Below are positions 26,212 to 35,880 of a stretch of DNA of 64,000 bases, piece by piece; the first letter of the stretch is position 1, and every line of letters starts with the position of its first letter. The position numbers and the translations under genes were made by a program. Below the pieces are notes generated by a model. That model made no database searches. It was not told the origin of the DNA and saw nothing but the letters and a program-made list of their open reading frames with translations. This stretch comes from an uncultured beta proteobacterium (GTDB lineage Bacteria; Pseudomonadota; Gammaproteobacteria; Burkholderiales; SG8-41), in NCBI GenBank assembly GCA_903885665.1, contig CAISJL010000091.1, positions 1 to 64,000 of the forward strand, written 5' to 3'.

Positions 26212-26553
26212 TTATGCCTCAATAATATGGCGTAGCCACTCGATTTGCGGTGGCTGACCTGTAATTAATACGGCATCAAAGCGGCAAACAGGTAGTGATG
26301 GGAATTGAGTGAGGTAGATTTGTGCTGTTTTCCAAAGCTTGGCACTTTTGGCTTTAGTGATACTGGCGGCGGCACCGCCAAAAGCGTTGGTCGATCTACT
26401 TCGGACTTCTACAAACACTAAAGTAGATTTATCTTTAGCGATTAAGTCGATTTCACCAAATCGCGTATGATAATTACGAACAATAATTTCTAGGCCTTGG
26501 GTGATTAAATAATTTGCAGCTAATAACTCGGCTGCTGCACCTTTGTTATTCAT
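26212..26553 (-). CDS. yraN: YraN/UPF0102 endonuclease-fold protein
   Basis: A 113-residue cytoplasmic protein of the UPF0102 family with a restriction-endonuclease-like fold. The motif EIDLIAKDKSTLVFVEVRSR (about 33-52) carries the D-(x)n-E-x-K/R type active-site pattern. GAAAELLAANYLITQGLEI at the N-terminus and a C-terminal CRFDAVLI are typical. Its physiological role is not settled. The gene is divergent from rsmI, with 111 bases between, and precedes diaA by 127 bases. The latter gap contains a degenerate repeat of TTGATGCTG-like units with no visible gene. Confidence 0.9.
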   Translation of the reverse strand: MNNKGAAAELLAANYLITQGLEIIVRNYHTRFGEIDLIAKDKSTLVFVEVRSRSTNAFGGAAASITKAKSAKLWKTAQIYLTQFPSLPVCRFDAVLITGQPPQIEWLRHIIEA

Positions 26554-26664
26554 GATGATACCGGTCTAAGGTCGGGCTAGTCAAAGTGGCTTGCGCCCCG
26601 TATAGTGAATCAGATTGGATGGTGATGACTGTTAAATCTGTAAATTTTAGTTGAATGGTAGAAC

Positions 26665-27603
26665 ATGAACCAAGAACATAAACCAACGAATGCGCCTAGT
26701 CTAGTTAGTGATATGCCTGAGGGATTACTGCATAACCCTGAAGAGCAATATCTACATCCAGACCATGCCGTATTATATGTAGTGGCAACGCCTATAGGAA
26801 ATTTAGGTGATATTACAATACGCGCACTGAAAATTCTCAATAGTGTTGATTTAATTGCGGCTGAAGACACCCGAGTGTCTAAGCGGTTGTTGCAACGCTA
26901 TCGGATGACCACACCATTGATGGCTGTGCATCAGCATAATGAGCGGCATGCGGCGCAGCGTATCGTGGAGATGTTGGGCGATGGCAAGCGCATTGCGTTA
27001 GTGAGTGACGCAGGTAGTCCAGGCATTGCTGATCCAGGCGCCCAGGTGGTGCAGATCGTACGCGCTGCTGGGCATGCCATCGTTCCCATACCTGGAGCGA
27101 GCGCGCTTGCAACGGCGATCTCAGTCAGTGGCTTGTCTGAGAGTGGTTTTCTGTTTCACGGGTTCTTGCCTGCGCGTAGCGCTGAGCGTCAGCGTGCGCT
27201 GAAACAATTGGTGTTGCAAACCATCCCGACTGTATTTTACGAAGCACCCCATCGTATTCAAGAGTGTATGCATGATTTGGTAGCGGTTTTTGGGGGCGAC
27301 CGGACGATTATGATTGCACGTGAATTGACTAAAGTGCATGAAACTCTGAAGTGCTGTACGTTGTCACAGGCGATAGATTGGCTGGAAGGAGATGATAATC
27401 AGCTGCGTGGAGAGTTTGTGCTGGTCCTTGCAGGCAATGCTGTAGAGACGGTATCGGATAGCTCAGAAATGGACTCTGTCCTAGTCCCCTTGCTCAGCGA
27501 ATTGCCACTAAAGCAGGCGGTAGCACTTGCAGTAAAAATTACTGGTTCGCCGCGCAATGCGTTGTATCAGCGCGCACTAGAATTGCAGGATAAGACAGAC
27601 TAG
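26665..27603 (+). CDS. rsmI: 16S rRNA 2'-O-ribose C1402 methyltransferase RsmI
   Basis: It methylates the ribose of C1402 in the decoding centre of 16S rRNA using SAM. The tetrapyrrole-methylase fold signature VVATPIGNLGDITIRAL (about 34-50) and AAEDTRVSKRLL (68-79) mark RsmI, followed by ALVSDAGSPGIADPG (about 112-126) and VPIPGASA (about 140-147). The usual length is about 286; the 312 here include an N-terminal extension of about 25 residues, so a start at residue 19 is also possible. It is divergent from yraN, the common arrangement. Confidence 0.95.
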   Translation: MNQEHKPTNAPSLVSDMPEGLLHNPEEQYLHPDHAVLYVVATPIGNLGDITIRALKILNSVDLIAAEDTRVSKRLLQRYRMTTPLMAVHQHNERHAAQRIVEMLGDGKRIALVSDAGSPGIADPGAQVVQIVRAAGHAIVPIPGASALATAISVSGLSESGFLFHGFLPARSAERQRALKQLVLQTIPTVFYEAPHRIQECMHDLVAVFGGDRTIMIARELTKVHETLKCCTLSQAIDWLEGDDNQLRGEFVLVLAGNAVETVSDSSEMDSVLVPLLSELPLKQAVALAVKITGSPRNALYQRALELQDKTD

Positions 27604-27714
27604 AGAAGGGGTTAAATTTAATCGGTTTAGATTGCTTGCAGCGATTTCGATATAGAATGTAATGCATATACGTTACTTACTTTTAATTATTTTTGAAAAC
27701 TTATATTTAAAACC

Positions 27715-28785
27715 ATGAACATTGATCAGACTGTAGCATTACCAGAATCAATCACCATCACTCGGCCCGATGACTGGCATTTGCATTTGCGCGACGATGC
27801 GGCAATGCGCGCTGTGCTGCCGCATACAGCTAGTCGATTCGCGCGGGCCATAGTCATGCCTAACTTACGGCCGCCGATCACGACTACTGCGCTAGCCGTG
27901 AGTTATCGACAACGAATTCTATCTGCACTGCCTGCAGGCATGGTGTTTGATCCTTTAATGACATTGTATTTGACGGATAATACGCGGGTTGAAGAAATCA
28001 AGCTGGCTCGTGAATCCGGTGTTGTGTACGCCCTGAAATATTATCCAGCAGGTGCTACAACCAACTCCGACTCTGGCGTTACCGCTATTGAGAAATGCTA
28101 TCCAGTTTTGGCTGCAATGGAGCGCTATGACCTGCCTTTGTTAGTGCATGGGGAGGTGACGGGGAGCGATGTTGATGTATTTGATCGAGAGGCGATGTTT
28201 ATTGACCAGATATTACGGCCGCTAGTGGCTCGATTCCCTAATTTGAAAATTGTGATGGAGCATATTACGACTCAGGAGGCTGTTGAGTTTGTGATGCAAG
28301 CGCCTGTAACGATTGCGGCTACTTTGACGCCACAGCATTTAATGCTGAATCGTAATGCTATTTTTAATGGTGGAGTGCGTCCCCATAACTATTGTTTGCC
28401 GATTCTAAAGCGAGAGAGCCATCGCCGTGCTCTAGTCGCAGCAGCAATCAGTGGTTTGCCGAAGTTTTTCTTAGGTACCGATAGTGCACCGCATGCTCAA
28501 CATACTAAAGAGAATGATTGTGGTTGCGCAGGCATGTATACAGCACATGCAGGCATCGAATTGTATGCAGAACTATTTGCTGCTGAAGGTGCGTTATCAA
28601 AACTTGAGGGTTTTGCTAGTTTTTTTGGCGCAGACTTTTATGGTTTACCACGAAACACACAGAAAATTACATTAAAGCGTCAGGCATGGACGGTGCCTGA
28701 TGTCTATCCCTTTGGTGAACATACGCTAGTGCCAATGCGGGCCCGTGAGAATATTCAATGGCAGCTGATAGCATCACAAACATAG
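27715..28785 (+). CDS. pyrC: dihydroorotase (type II, homodimeric)
   Basis: It closes carbamoyl-aspartate to dihydroorotate in de novo pyrimidine synthesis. The metal-binding HLHLRD motif lies at about 22-27, the carboxylated-lysine region ALKYYPAGATTNSDSG at about 108-123, and later zinc ligands in LLVHGEV and ATLTPQHL; the catalytic aspartate lies in FLGTDSAPH (about 261-269). At 356 residues it matches E. coli PyrC (348), a class II enzyme. It appears to be a single-gene unit ahead of rnpB, with an AT-rich leader of 111 bases. Confidence 0.95.
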   Translation: MNIDQTVALPESITITRPDDWHLHLRDDAAMRAVLPHTASRFARAIVMPNLRPPITTTALAVSYRQRILSALPAGMVFDPLMTLYLTDNTRVEEIKLARESGVVYALKYYPAGATTNSDSGVTAIEKCYPVLAAMERYDLPLLVHGEVTGSDVDVFDREAMFIDQILRPLVARFPNLKIVMEHITTQEAVEFVMQAPVTIAATLTPQHLMLNRNAIFNGGVRPHNYCLPILKRESHRRALVAAAISGLPKFFLGTDSAPHAQHTKENDCGCAGMYTAHAGIELYAELFAAEGALSKLEGFASFFGADFYGLPRNTQKITLKRQAWTVPDVYPFGEHTLVPMRARENIQWQLIASQT

Positions 28786-28853
28786 CTGTTCATTAAACGA
28801 GCTTGTTGCGAGGTACCTAGGGCTAACGGTGTGATCATGATAGACTCACTCTC

Positions 28854-29265
28854 GAAGCTGGCTAGGCAGTCGCTGTAGACGGAATAAACCGCTCGGATTT
28901 TTCGAGCGAGCCGTGTGCAGAGGAAAGTCCGGGCTCCATAGGGTAGGGTGACGGGTAATGCCCGTCCGCCGTGAGGCGAGGAACAGGGCCACAGAGATCG
29001 AACCGCCGATGGCCGCTTGACTGCACTTTTTGTGTAGTCCCCTTTAGTGGGACAGGTGGATCAGGTAAGGGTGAAAAGGTGCGGTAAGAGCGCACCGCGT
29101 TCGCGGTAACGCGAATGGCACGGTAACCTCCACCCGGAGCAACACCGAATAGGCAAGCGTTGACGCGTCCCGCCGAGCTTGCGGGTAGGTGGCTTGAGCC
29201 ACACAGCAATGTGTGGCCTAGAGGAATGACTGTCCACGACAGAACCCGGCTTACCGGCCAGCTTC
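28854..29265 (+). ncRNA. rnpB: RNase P RNA (M1 RNA, class A)
   Basis: This is the catalytic RNA that removes 5' leaders of pre-tRNAs. The ends pair as expected for helix P1: GAAGCTGG at the start and CCAGCTTC at 29258-29265. The universally conserved GAGGAAAGTCCGGGCTCC core begins at about 28919, AGGGTGAAAAGGTGCGGTAA lies near 29067, and the 3' conserved GAGGAATGACTGTCCACGAC lies at 29221-29240. A TAGACT -10 box at 28841-28846 is placed for a start near 28854. About 412 nt is normal for betaproteobacteria. It lies between pyrC and the dcw cluster. Confidence 0.96.
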
Positions 29266-29303
29266 ACCTTTTTAAGCAAAATTTGCGGAAAATTTCGTAA
29301 AAA

Positions 29304-29329
29304 TAGGCATTTTTAAGCAAAAATGCCTA
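29304..29329. terminator. hairpin between rnpB and mraZ
   Basis: A perfect 11-bp stem TAGGCATTTTT / AAAAATGCCTA with a 4-base AAGC loop. On the plus strand it is followed by A residues, not T, so it is not a classic intrinsic terminator for rnpB. On the minus strand a T run follows. It could protect or process the rnpB 3' end or act as a reverse-strand terminator. Confidence 0.45.
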
Positions 29330-29469
29330 AAAAACCTCAATTGAATTCACTAAAACATCAAATATCTTGTTGTTTTAATTACGCTATTTCCTAAAAAGAT
29401 AGGCCTGTTCACATGAGCTAAAGATCGCCTAAGTCTTTGTCCTAGAAAAGAATTTTGATGATTCAGACC

Positions 29470-29498
29470 TTGACCAGAGAGGCTCATTTAATTATAGT
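29470..29498 (+). promoter_or_regulatory. sigma70-type promoter of the dcw cluster (Pmra)
   Basis: A near-consensus promoter: TTGACC at 29470-29475, a 17-base spacer and TATAGT at 29493-29498. It lies 80 bases before the mraZ start and reads into the whole division and cell-wall cluster. The -10 box adjoins the first MraZ repeat, so transcription would start within the operator. The rest of 29330-29577 shows no gene. Confidence 0.75.
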
Positions 29499-29522
29499 GG
29501 GACAAAGTGGTAAAAAGTGGGA
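29498..29522 (+). promoter_or_regulatory. MraZ operator, three TGGGN-type repeats
   Basis: TGGGA (29498-29502), TGGTA (29508-29512) and TGGGA (29518-29522) are spaced by exactly five bases. MraZ rings of E. coli and other bacteria bind direct TGGGN repeats with 5-base spacers and repress their own promoter. Overlap with the start site of Pmra fits autorepression. The middle repeat deviates by one base. Confidence 0.8.
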
Positions 29523-29577
29523 AAATAGTACGCTTCGGTGTATGCGTAATGGTATTTTCTAGGGCAAAGGGCTTAAC

Positions 29578-30024
29578 GTGTTTCGTGGCGTTGCACAACT
29601 CAATCTTGACAGCAAAGGACGGCTTGCGGTACCCGCTCGCCATCGCGATACGCTATTTGAGCGTTGTGCTGGTCATTTAGTGATTACCGCCGATGCAGAC
29701 CGTTGTCTTTTAATTTATCCGTTACCCGATTGGGAGCTGATTCAGCAAAAATTAGAGGGTCTTTCTAATTTGGATCCGCGTGTGCGTGAGTTGCAGCGTC
29801 GATTAATTGGTTTTGCAGTGGATATAGACATGGATAGCGCCGGTCGTGTCTTAATTACGCCAGAGTTAAGACGCTTTGCAGAGTTAGAAAAAAGTGTTGT
29901 ATTGGTTGGGCAAGGTCGTAAATTTGAGTTGTGGAATGACGAGCGTTGGGCGCGTTTGGTTGAAAACGCTGGCGGCTTTGGCGCCGGTGGATTGCCAGCA
30001 GAGTTGGAGGGATTTTCTTTGTGA
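29578..30024 (+). CDS. mraZ: transcriptional regulator MraZ
   Basis: A 148-residue DNA-binding protein with two AbrB-like (SpoVT) swapped-hairpin domains that assemble into a ring and represses the dcw promoter. The first domain has [22 protein letters not shown] (2-23) and the second [18 protein letters not shown] (about 83-100). The start is GTG, preceded by AAAGGGC at good distance. Length matches the family (about 152). The stop overlaps the GTG start of rsmH (GTGA). First gene of the cluster, with its own operator 56 bases upstream. Confidence 0.95.
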   Translation: MFRGVAQLNLDSKGRLAVPARHRDTLFERCAGHLVITADADRCLLIYPLPDWELIQQKLEGLSNLDPRVRELQRRLIGFAVDIDMDSAGRVLITPELRRFAELEKSVVLVGQGRKFELWNDERWARLVENAGGFGAGGLPAELEGFSL

Positions 30025-30959
30025 TTAGCGGCGAACATGCCGCAGTATTGGCGCAAGAAGCTCTAGCATCTCTGAACATTCGCGATGATGGTATTTATGT
30101 AGATTGTACTTTCGGGAGAGGTGGGCATAGTCGTTTGATTTTGGAGCGATTAGGCCCTGCAGGACGGTTGGTGGCACTGGATCGAGATCCAGAGGCAGTG
30201 AGTGCGGGGCGTGCTATTGCCGATAAAAGATTTTCAATTTATCACAATCCATTTAGCCAACTAGCGCATTGCTTGGGTGAGTGTGGTGTGTCGCAAGTCG
30301 ATGGCATTTTGCTTGATCTTGGCGTCTCATCGCCGCAGTTAGATGATGGGCAGCGAGGCTTTAGTTTTCGTTTTGATGCACCCCTCGATATGAGGATGGA
30401 TCCGCACCACGGGATGAGCGCTGCGCAATGGTTGGCAGTTGCAAGTGAGGCTGAGATTAGAGAGGTTATAAAAAACCATGGAGAGGAGCGATTTGCGCGT
30501 CAGATTGCTGCGGCGATTGTGTCTACACGGCTGCACACCGAAGTAACGACCACTCGCCAATTATCTGCGATCGTGGCAGCTGCAGTGCCAATTCGTGAAC
30601 CACGGCAAGATCCGGCGACTCGAACATTTCAAGCGATACGCATACATGTTAATCAAGAGCTCGACGAGTTGGCCATTGTATTGCCGCAGTGTGTGCCCCT
30701 ACTTAAACCTAATGGTCGTTTGGTCGTGATTAGTTTTCATTCCCTAGAGGATCGAATTGTTAAGCGTTTTATGCGATCCCAAGCGCAACCGAATATATTG
30801 CCTGCGCGCCTGCCCGTGCGCGCCCGTGACTTACCGCAACCGTGTATGCATTTAGTTGGTCGTGCGCAGCGTGCTAGCGCTGCTGAAATACATCATAACC
30901 CTAGAGCCCGCAGTGCGGTAATGCGAGTTGCTGAGCGTAGCCAGGCAGACTGCGCATGA
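30021..30959 (+). CDS. rsmH: 16S rRNA (cytosine1402-N4)-methyltransferase RsmH (MraW)
   Basis: It adds the N4-methyl group to C1402 of 16S rRNA, the same nucleotide methylated on its ribose by RsmI at 26665. The SAM-binding [14 protein letters not shown] (about 29-42) and LDRDPEAV (53-60), the [20 protein letters not shown] stretch (about 97-116), and the late [17 protein letters not shown] are family hallmarks. It has 312 residues, as in E. coli (313). GTG start overlapping mraZ; the stop overlaps the ftsL ATG. Confidence 0.96.
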   Translation: MISGEHAAVLAQEALASLNIRDDGIYVDCTFGRGGHSRLILERLGPAGRLVALDRDPEAVSAGRAIADKRFSIYHNPFSQLAHCLGECGVSQVDGILLDLGVSSPQLDDGQRGFSFRFDAPLDMRMDPHHGMSAAQWLAVASEAEIREVIKNHGEERFARQIAAAIVSTRLHTEVTTTRQLSAIVAAAVPIREPRQDPATRTFQAIRIHVNQELDELAIVLPQCVPLLKPNGRLVVISFHSLEDRIVKRFMRSQAQPNILPARLPVRARDLPQPCMHLVGRAQRASAAEIHHNPRARSAVMRVAERSQADCA

Positions 30960-31267
30960 GCGCCCGTTTATTATTTATTTTGTTAATTGCGTTGATTTTC
31001 AGTGCGCTAGGCGTGGTCACGACCCAACATAAAACACGAAAGTTATATGTTGAGTTGCAAAAAGCTGAAGAAATGACTAAGCGACTTGAGGTCGAGTGGG
31101 GTCAGTTGCAATTAGAACAGGGAACATGGTCTACACACCGCCGGGTAGAACGAATTGCGACACGTGAGTTAAATATGCGCTTGCCAGGCCCGGGGCGCTT
31201 AGAAATCATTAACTCCAATGCCACTTTGAGAGCGCCTGCTATAGGGGAATCTAGTGCGACACACTAA
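30956..31267 (+). CDS. ftsL: cell division protein FtsL
   Basis: A 103-residue bitopic membrane protein of the divisome that pairs with FtsB through a periplasmic coiled coil and activates FtsWI. A membrane segment at about 4-22 ([19 protein letters not shown]) is followed by a heptad-like region [27 protein letters not shown] (residues 29-55). [15 protein letters not shown] (63-77) is the conserved C-terminal part. Start overlaps rsmH (ATGA), end overlaps ftsI by 14 bases. Confidence 0.92.
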   Translation: MSARLLFILLIALIFSALGVVTTQHKTRKLYVELQKAEEMTKRLEVEWGQLQLEQGTWSTHRRVERIATRELNMRLPGPGRLEIINSNATLRAPAIGESSATH

Positions 31268-32984
31268 GCCTCGTCAGGTTACCCCGAATATGCCCGCTTG
31301 GCGCGGGAATTTAATGTTGATATGTATTGCGCTCGCATTTATTACCTTAATTGGTAGAGCGTTATGGTTGCAAGTGCTCAATAATGATTTTTTGCAACGC
31401 AAAGGTGAGTCGCGCTATATGCGAGATCTCAAAATTAGTGCGAGCAGGGGGATGATTGTTGACCGCAATAATGAGCCCTTAGCAATATCTACACCAGTAG
31501 AGTCAGTTAAGGCTGGTCAAGCAGCAGCTAAAGCAGAGCCGGAGGAATTTAAAAAATTAGCGGCATTATTAGGGATTACTCAAAACGAGTTACAAGCGCG
31601 CTTGCCTGATACCCAGCGAGATGTTTTTCTCAAGCGCCAACTGCCGCCACAACAAGCTGAACGCATCGTCCGACTTGGAATCCCTGGGGTTTATCTAGAA
31701 CGTGAGTATCGACGTTATTATCCAGCAGGCGAGGTGATGTCTCATGTGATTGGATTTACTGGTGTCGATGACAAAGGGCAAGAAGCGTTGGAGTATGCGT
31801 TCGAGAGCACGCTTGCCGGTAAGCCTGGTAGTCGGCGGGTCATTCAAGATAAGCGCGCGCGCATTGTTGAAGACGTTGATAGTATTCAAGCGCCGCAAAG
31901 CGGTCAGCGTTTAACCTTATCAATAGATGCGCGTATACAATACCTAGCCTTTAGAGAATTAAAGGCTGCCGTTACTGAGCATCATGCCAAGGCTGGTGGC
32001 GTGGTCGTGTTAGATGCCCAAACTGGTGAAATTCTCGCAATGGCAAATTTGCCGGCATTTAATCCAAACAACCGTGGTCAAATTGACGCTCGTCATACGC
32101 GTAATCGTGTGGTTACTGATTTATTTGAGCCGGGCTCCACTTTAAAGCCATTTACCGCTGCCGCAGCGTTAGAGGCTGGAAATTTCAAGCCCAGTAGTAT
32201 TATTCAAACTGCACCCGGTCAGATGATTATTGGTGGTCATACGATACACGATTCACATGCGTATGGTGCTCTGACAGTTGAGCAAGTCATTCAAAAATCA
32301 TCGAACATTGGCGCGGCAAAAATGGGATTGTCCCTGTCGCCTGAAGTGCTGTGGAATATGTTAAGTAAATCGGGCTTTGGATCTCCGCCGCGGTCGGGTT
32401 TTCCTGGCGAGGTCACTGGTCGCTTATATCCATTTAAATCATGGCGTCCAATTCAGCAAGCCACGATGTCTTATGGTTACGGTATATCGGTTTCTTTGCT
32501 GCAGTTAGCGCGCTCCTATACCATCTTTGCATCCGAAGGTTTGCTCTACCCTGTTAGCCTATTTAAGCTAAGCGCTCCACCTGAAGGTGAGCGCGTGATT
32601 TCAGTAGATACCGCACGCGCAGTGCGACGGATGTTAGAGATGGCAGCACAGTCGGGAGGCACTGCGCCAGGCGCGCAAGTTGCAGGTTACTCCGTAGCGG
32701 GTAAAACAGGCACTGCGCATAAGTTGGCTGGTAAAGGTTATGCAGCTAATAGATACGTCGCGTCATTTGTAGGATTGGCACCCGCTACGCAGCCTAAAGT
32801 GATTATTGCAGTGATGATCGATGAGCCTAGTGGTGGTCAGTACTATGGTGGTGCAGTAGCTGCACCTGTATTTAGCCGTATTGGCGCTGGTGTTCTGCGA
32901 TTAATGGCAGTGCCACCTGATAAGCCAGCAAAGACCACTGTTTTAGTGCCTGACGGAATGCCTGTTGTGAAGGAAGAAGTATAA
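31254..32984 (+). CDS. ftsI: peptidoglycan D,D-transpeptidase FtsI (PBP3)
   Basis: The septal transpeptidase that cross-links peptidoglycan during division; the target of beta-lactams such as aztreonam and cephalexin. A short cytoplasmic part and one membrane anchor (about 16-35) are followed by the dimerisation domain and the transpeptidase domain. The active-site serine is in the STLK tetrad (GSTLKPFT, about 293-300), the SSN motif in KSSNIGAAK (about 350-358), and KTG in AGKTGTAHKL (about 483-492). It has 576 residues (E. coli 588). GTG start, overlapping ftsL; the stop TAA overlaps the murE ATG. Confidence 0.96.
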   Translation: MRHTKPRQVTPNMPAWRGNLMLICIALAFITLIGRALWLQVLNNDFLQRKGESRYMRDLKISASRGMIVDRNNEPLAISTPVESVKAGQAAAKAEPEEFKKLAALLGITQNELQARLPDTQRDVFLKRQLPPQQAERIVRLGIPGVYLEREYRRYYPAGEVMSHVIGFTGVDDKGQEALEYAFESTLAGKPGSRRVIQDKRARIVEDVDSIQAPQSGQRLTLSIDARIQYLAFRELKAAVTEHHAKAGGVVVLDAQTGEILAMANLPAFNPNNRGQIDARHTRNRVVTDLFEPGSTLKPFTAAAALEAGNFKPSSIIQTAPGQMIIGGHTIHDSHAYGALTVEQVIQKSSNIGAAKMGLSLSPEVLWNMLSKSGFGSPPRSGFPGEVTGRLYPFKSWRPIQQATMSYGYGISVSLLQLARSYTIFASEGLLYPVSLFKLSAPPEGERVISVDTARAVRRMLEMAAQSGGTAPGAQVAGYSVAGKTGTAHKLAGKGYAANRYVASFVGLAPATQPKVIIAVMIDEPSGGQYYGGAVAAPVFSRIGAGVLRLMAVPPDKPAKTTVLVPDGMPVVKEEV

Positions 32985-34465
32985 TGATTACACAACAAAC
33001 CGTTCAGCAAACGATTCGCCAACTCAAGGTGCGCAGCCTTGCAGTTGACAGTCGCTTAGTAAAGCCTGGTGATACTTTCTTGGCTTATCAGGGTGAGATG
33101 AGTGATGGTCGGCAATATATCCCACAAGCGATTGCCAATGGCGCACAATCAATTGTATGGGAAGCTGATGGCTATACATGGAACCCCAGCTGGAAACTAC
33201 CTAACCAAGGAATACCGGATTTACGTCGCCAGGCTGGCTTGATCGCTGATTCGGTGTATGGTTCTCCCAGTAATCAGCTGTGGGTTATTGGGGTTACTGG
33301 AACTAATGGTAAAACCTCTTGTAGTCAGTGGATTGCGCAGGCTTTGAGCCATGTAGGCAGAAAATGCGCAGTCGTTGGCACCCTAGGTAGTGGATTCCCA
33401 GGACGTTTGGTCAGAACGGAGGCGGAGCACAGCAATACAACACCTGGCGCTGTAGCTTTGCATGCGCGCTTAAGGAGTTTTTGTCGTGCTGGTGCGCGCG
33501 CAGTCAGCATGGAAGTATCATCGCATGGTTTAGTGCAAGATCGTTTATCAGGTGTGCGTGTAGATGTTGCTATGCTGACGAATATTAGTCGTGATCACTT
33601 GGATTATCACGGCACCATGCGCGCTTATCAAGCGGCAAAGACACGTTTATTTCGCATGCCTAGTCTTAGCCATGCAGTGCTTAATACCGATGATCAGCTG
33701 GGCACGGAGTTAGCGCAACGCTGGCGCCATCGCTGTGCTCAATTATTAGGTTATGGCTTTAGGCGTCAGTCAGCTCGCTCAAGGCTGTCTTGTGTGATCG
33801 GGCAAAATCTAAAATTAGATCTAAATGGTATGAGTTTTGATGTGTCTACGCCATGGGGTAAGGGGAAGATACAAAGCGCTTTGATTGGTGAATTTAATGC
33901 CATGAATTTGCTCGGATCACTGGCGAGCTTACTCGCTAGTGATGTTACCTTAGAGCAGTCCATTCACGCGCTTGCACAGGTAGAACCGATTCCTGGTCGT
34001 ATGGAATGTTTTGGTGGCGGACCATTGCCAATGGTGGTGGTTGATTATGCCCATACGCCAGATGCGCTAGAGAAAATACTAAATACACTACGCCAAATAG
34101 CACGTCGCAAGAGTAAGATAATTTGCGTGTTCGGGTGCGGCGGCGATCGTGATCGCGGTAAGCGTCCATTTATGGGCGCTACGGTTTCGCGGTTGGCTGA
34201 TATGGCTATATTAACAAGTGATAACCCTCGCAATGAAAACCCACTGGATATTCTAGAGGAGATTGCCGCTGGTATTAGTGGTGAGTGTCATAAAATAGTT
34301 GAACGACGTGAGGCGATTGATCAAGCGTTAAAACTAGCCAATGCTGGCGATATTGTTTTGATTGCAGGAAAAGGCCACGAAAGATATCAGGAAATCGATG
34401 GTGTAATGCGTAGGCATCACGACGCCACAGTAGTGCGGCAACTATTGGCAAGGCGTTCGAAATGA
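32984..34465 (+). CDS. murE: UDP-MurNAc-L-Ala-D-Glu:meso-diaminopimelate ligase
   Basis: It adds the third stem residue to the peptidoglycan precursor. The ATP loop GVTGTNGKTS is at 103-112. The DNPRNENP motif (about 410-417) is the signature for recognition of meso-diaminopimelate rather than lysine, so this organism makes DAP-type peptidoglycan. GKGHERYQEIDG near the C-terminus is conserved. 493 residues as in E. coli (495). The start shares one base with the ftsI stop (TAATG), and the stop overlaps murF. Confidence 0.96.
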   Translation: MITQQTVQQTIRQLKVRSLAVDSRLVKPGDTFLAYQGEMSDGRQYIPQAIANGAQSIVWEADGYTWNPSWKLPNQGIPDLRRQAGLIADSVYGSPSNQLWVIGVTGTNGKTSCSQWIAQALSHVGRKCAVVGTLGSGFPGRLVRTEAEHSNTTPGAVALHARLRSFCRAGARAVSMEVSSHGLVQDRLSGVRVDVAMLTNISRDHLDYHGTMRAYQAAKTRLFRMPSLSHAVLNTDDQLGTELAQRWRHRCAQLLGYGFRRQSARSRLSCVIGQNLKLDLNGMSFDVSTPWGKGKIQSALIGEFNAMNLLGSLASLLASDVTLEQSIHALAQVEPIPGRMECFGGGPLPMVVVDYAHTPDALEKILNTLRQIARRKSKIICVFGCGGDRDRGKRPFMGATVSRLADMAILTSDNPRNENPLDILEEIAAGISGECHKIVERREAIDQALKLANAGDIVLIAGKGHERYQEIDGVMRRHHDATVVRQLLARRSK

Positions 34466-35880
34466 TGATGCTATCCCAATTAGCTACATTGCTAGGCTCT
34501 CGATTACAGGGTGAGAATGCTTACTTTACTGATATATGTACTGACAGTCGAACCCTGAAACAGGGTGATCTGTTCTTTGCGTTACGCGGTGATCATTTTG
34601 ATGGACATCAATTTCTGGCGCAGGCATGGGCTGCTGGTGCGGTCGGGGCGGTCGTTGCATCTGATACGGTTGTGGAGTTTGATGCAAACTTGCCCCGTAT
34701 TGTTGTGAACGATGTAGTGGGCGCACTAGGTTTGTTTGCGCAACAGTGGCGGGCAAATTTTAAGATCCCGTTGATTGCTGTTGTTGGCTCAAATGGCAAA
34801 ACGACTGTTAAAGAAATGATAGGACGTTGCTTGTCGGCCCATTTTGGTGAGCAAGCTGTACTAGTGACTCAGGGTAACTTGAATAATCATATTGGTGTAC
34901 CTTTAACTTTGCTGAGGCTACGTTCCGATCATCAGGCTGCCGTTATAGAGATTGGCGTCAATCATATTGGCGAGACTGCGCAATTAGCACATATTGCAGC
35001 GCCGACGGTGGCAGTGATTAATAATGCGCAACGTGAACATCAAGAGTTTTTGCGGTCTGTGGCTGATGTGGCAATCGAGCACGCCAGTGTGATTGATGCG
35101 CTGCCATCCACTGGCACTGCAGTTCTGAATGCAGACGACGATAATATAGATGTATGGTGCTCCCGCTTAGCGGGGCGTTCTTTTATTGATTTTGGAATCG
35201 GATCGAATGCTGGTGTTAGTGCCCAATGCAAGGCGCTTGATCAGGTTATTGAAATGGCTATTCATCATGGATCTGAATCGCAGGTTGTCGCATTGCCATT
35301 GTTAGGTGCTCATAACGCGCGGAATGCATTAGCCGCAATAGCTGCAGCATCCACTTTAGGCGTGCCGTTGCATACGGCAGCGAATGCTCTAACCCATGCG
35401 GTTGCAGTAAAGGGTCGCTTGCAGGTCAAGCCTACGGTTAGCGGTTTATATTTAATTGATGATACATATAACGCAAATCCAGACTCAGTAAAAGCTGCGA
35501 TTGATGTGCTTGCGCAAATGAATAGGCCGGCGCAATCAAAGGTTCTGGTGCTTGGTGACATGGGTGAAGTGGGTGATCAAGGACTTGCTTTTCATAGCGA
35601 GCTTGGCCGATATGCACGTGATCGCGGTATCGATCGTTGTTACACCTTGGGAGAGCTGGCAGCAACTAGTGCTGCTAGTTTTGGTACGCAAGCGCAGTCT
35701 TTTAGGCAATTATCTGATTTGCTAGAAGTGCTACAAAAAGAAATCACGTCTGACCAGGTAGTTCTGGTCAAGGGCTCAAGATTTATGCGTATGGAGCGTG
35801 TGGTGGAAGCGATGGAGACAATGACAATCAGCCGGGGCAAGTCAATCGCTGTAACTAAGGAACTGGATCATGCTGCTTGA
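34462..35880 (+). CDS. murF: UDP-MurNAc-tripeptide:D-alanyl-D-alanine ligase
   Basis: It adds the D-Ala-D-Ala dipeptide to the precursor. The ATP loop [13 protein letters not shown] is at about 107-119; [17 protein letters not shown] (about 157-173) and the [15 protein letters not shown] stretch (about 331-345) mark MurF. 472 residues, near the E. coli 452. Three consecutive ATG codons at 34462-34470 make the exact start uncertain; the first overlaps the murE stop. The end overlaps mraY by 11 bases. Confidence 0.96.
   Translation: MMMLSQLATLLGSRLQGENAYFTDICTDSRTLKQGDLFFALRGDHFDGHQFLAQAWAAGAVGAVVASDTVVEFDANLPRIVVNDVVGALGLFAQQWRANFKIPLIAVVGSNGKTTVKEMIGRCLSAHFGEQAVLVTQGNLNNHIGVPLTLLRLRSDHQAAVIEIGVNHIGETAQLAHIAAPTVAVINNAQREHQEFLRSVADVAIEHASVIDALPSTGTAVLNADDDNIDVWCSRLAGRSFIDFGIGSNAGVSAQCKALDQVIEMAIHHGSESQVVALPLLGAHNARNALAAIAAASTLGVPLHTAANALTHAVAVKGRLQVKPTVSGLYLIDDTYNANPDSVKAAIDVLAQMNRPAQSKVLVLGDMGEVGDQGLAFHSELGRYARDRGIDRCYTLGELAATSAASFGTQAQSFRQLSDLLEVLQKEITSDQVVLVKGSRFMRMERVVEAMETMTISRGKSIAVTKELDHAA

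Noticed and set aside
28862-29279. Two minus-strand open frames
   Set aside because: They lie inside the RNase P RNA gene and are coincidental.
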